A stretch of 5,863 nt of DNA. It comes from Candidatus Kariarchaeota archaeon (GTDB lineage: Archaea > Asgardarchaeota > Heimdallarchaeia > Heimdallarchaeales > Kariarchaeaceae). Every line of letters starts with the position of its first letter. The first letter of the stretch is position 1. The notes under the pieces were generated by a model that had not been told where the DNA came from, did not search any database, and worked only from the letters and a program-made list of their open reading frames with translations. The position numbers and the translations under genes are program-made. The stretch spans positions 1 through 5,863 of the forward strand of contig JAEOUB010000118.1 in the NCBI GenBank assembly GCA_016839545.1. The letters are read 5' to 3'. Of the stretch, positions 5,597 through 5,863 are shown in pieces.

Positions 5597-5863
5597 ATGG
5601 TAGAATGGATTATGATCATGGCACCTGGAAGTGATATCGGTCAGGTAGTCACCCACCACTTACTTGAGCAAGGAAAAGGAATTATCGGACTTGCCCGTCC
5701 CAACTCTGTATCATTTCTGGAAAGTCTTAATCACGAGAATATACACATTATACCATGTGAATATACAGACGAGCAATCGGTTAAAGAGGCATACCAGATT
5801 GCCAGATCAAAAGTGGACAGGATATCAGGCTTGATACACCTAGTAGGCGGTTCTCTTGTTACA
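5597..5863 (+). CDS. SDR-like NAD(P)-binding Rossmann protein (N-terminal part; runs off the window)
   Basis: Eighty-nine codons are open to the window edge. The protein begins MVEWIMIMAPGSDIGQVVTH, a beta strand followed by a glycine-rich turn and helix. Then come strand IIGLARP with an arginine where NADP-using members often have one, the segment I-H-I-I-P-C-E-Y-T-D at the place of the D-V-T/S-D segment, and I-S-G-L-I-H-L-V-G-G at the place of the family's NNAG motif. This order matches the first half of short-chain dehydrogenase/reductase proteins. The cofactor turn is A-P-G-S-D-I-G in place of the usual T-G-x-x-x-G-I-G, so it is a divergent member; the catalytic Ser-Tyr-Lys lies beyond the window. 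ATG 5597 is preferred because it keeps the whole first strand, but ATGs at 5612 and 5618 are possible and none has a Shine-Dalgarno sequence. The gene is divergent from the tRNA. Substrate is unknown. Confidence 0.72.
   Translation, partial: MVEWIMIMAPGSDIGQVVTHHLLEQGKGIIGLARPNSVSFLESLNHENIHIIPCEYTDEQSVKEAYQIARSKVDRISGLIHLVGGSLVT

Noticed and set aside
5477..5659. 60-codon minus-strand frame
   Set aside because: It overlaps the start of the SDR-like gene and intergenic hairpins, has no recognisable motif and no ribosome binding site.
1..5863. Mobile element, CRISPR array or defence system
   Set aside because: No transposase, integrase, terminal repeats, spaced direct repeats or defence-type genes were found; apart from the kinase's bacterial origin, the gene content looks like core chromosome.

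Overview
The window looks like chromosomal DNA from an archaeon. It carries an archaeal/eukaryotic-type class I release factor (aRF1). It also has a tRNA-Ile interrupted after position 37 by an intron whose ends fold into a bulge-helix-bulge, with no encoded CCA, and TATA-like boxes in front of genes. Moderate GC, the eRF1-like GRGGQ loop and a bacterial-type hybrid kinase would fit an Asgard archaeon (for example a Thorarchaeota-like lineage) or a mesophilic euryarchaeote. The lineage is an inference that the sequence alone cannot settle.

Layout: (1) bases 2-34 may be the last codons of an upstream gene. (2) 38-2338 encodes a soluble hybrid histidine kinase with three PAS domains, HisKA, HATPase and a C-terminal receiver. 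(3) 2418-3686 is the aRF1 gene. (4) 3740-5098 encodes a 12-helix major facilitator superfamily permease. (5) 5277-5380 on the minus strand is an intron-containing tRNA-Ile(GAU). (6) 5381-5596 is a hairpin-rich intergenic stretch with a terminator-like stem and U-run. (7) 5597 to the window end is the start of an SDR-like Rossmann protein. The three large plus-strand genes lie 53-79 bases apart, but aRF1 and the permease each have their own TATA-like box, so they need not form one operon. No functional link among kinase, release factor and permease is evident.

The standout observation is in aRF1. The ATG at 2418 has a good Shine-Dalgarno sequence, and it begins a frame reading M-T-E-stop(TAA)-T-Q-A-K-K-R and then continues without interruption through the complete release factor. 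No ATG, GTG or TTG occurs in frame between this TAA and the GTG at 2529, and that GTG lies inside the first beta strand of the N domain. The gene for the protein that reads stop codons therefore has a stop at codon 4. This is either a base error or mutation, or an autoregulatory readthrough (or reinitiation) switch logically like the frameshift in bacterial prfB. The same protein has an altered stop-reading motif: TATSIKD where TASNIKS is usual. TAA and TAG still end the genes here, so genome-wide reassignment of TAA is not supported.
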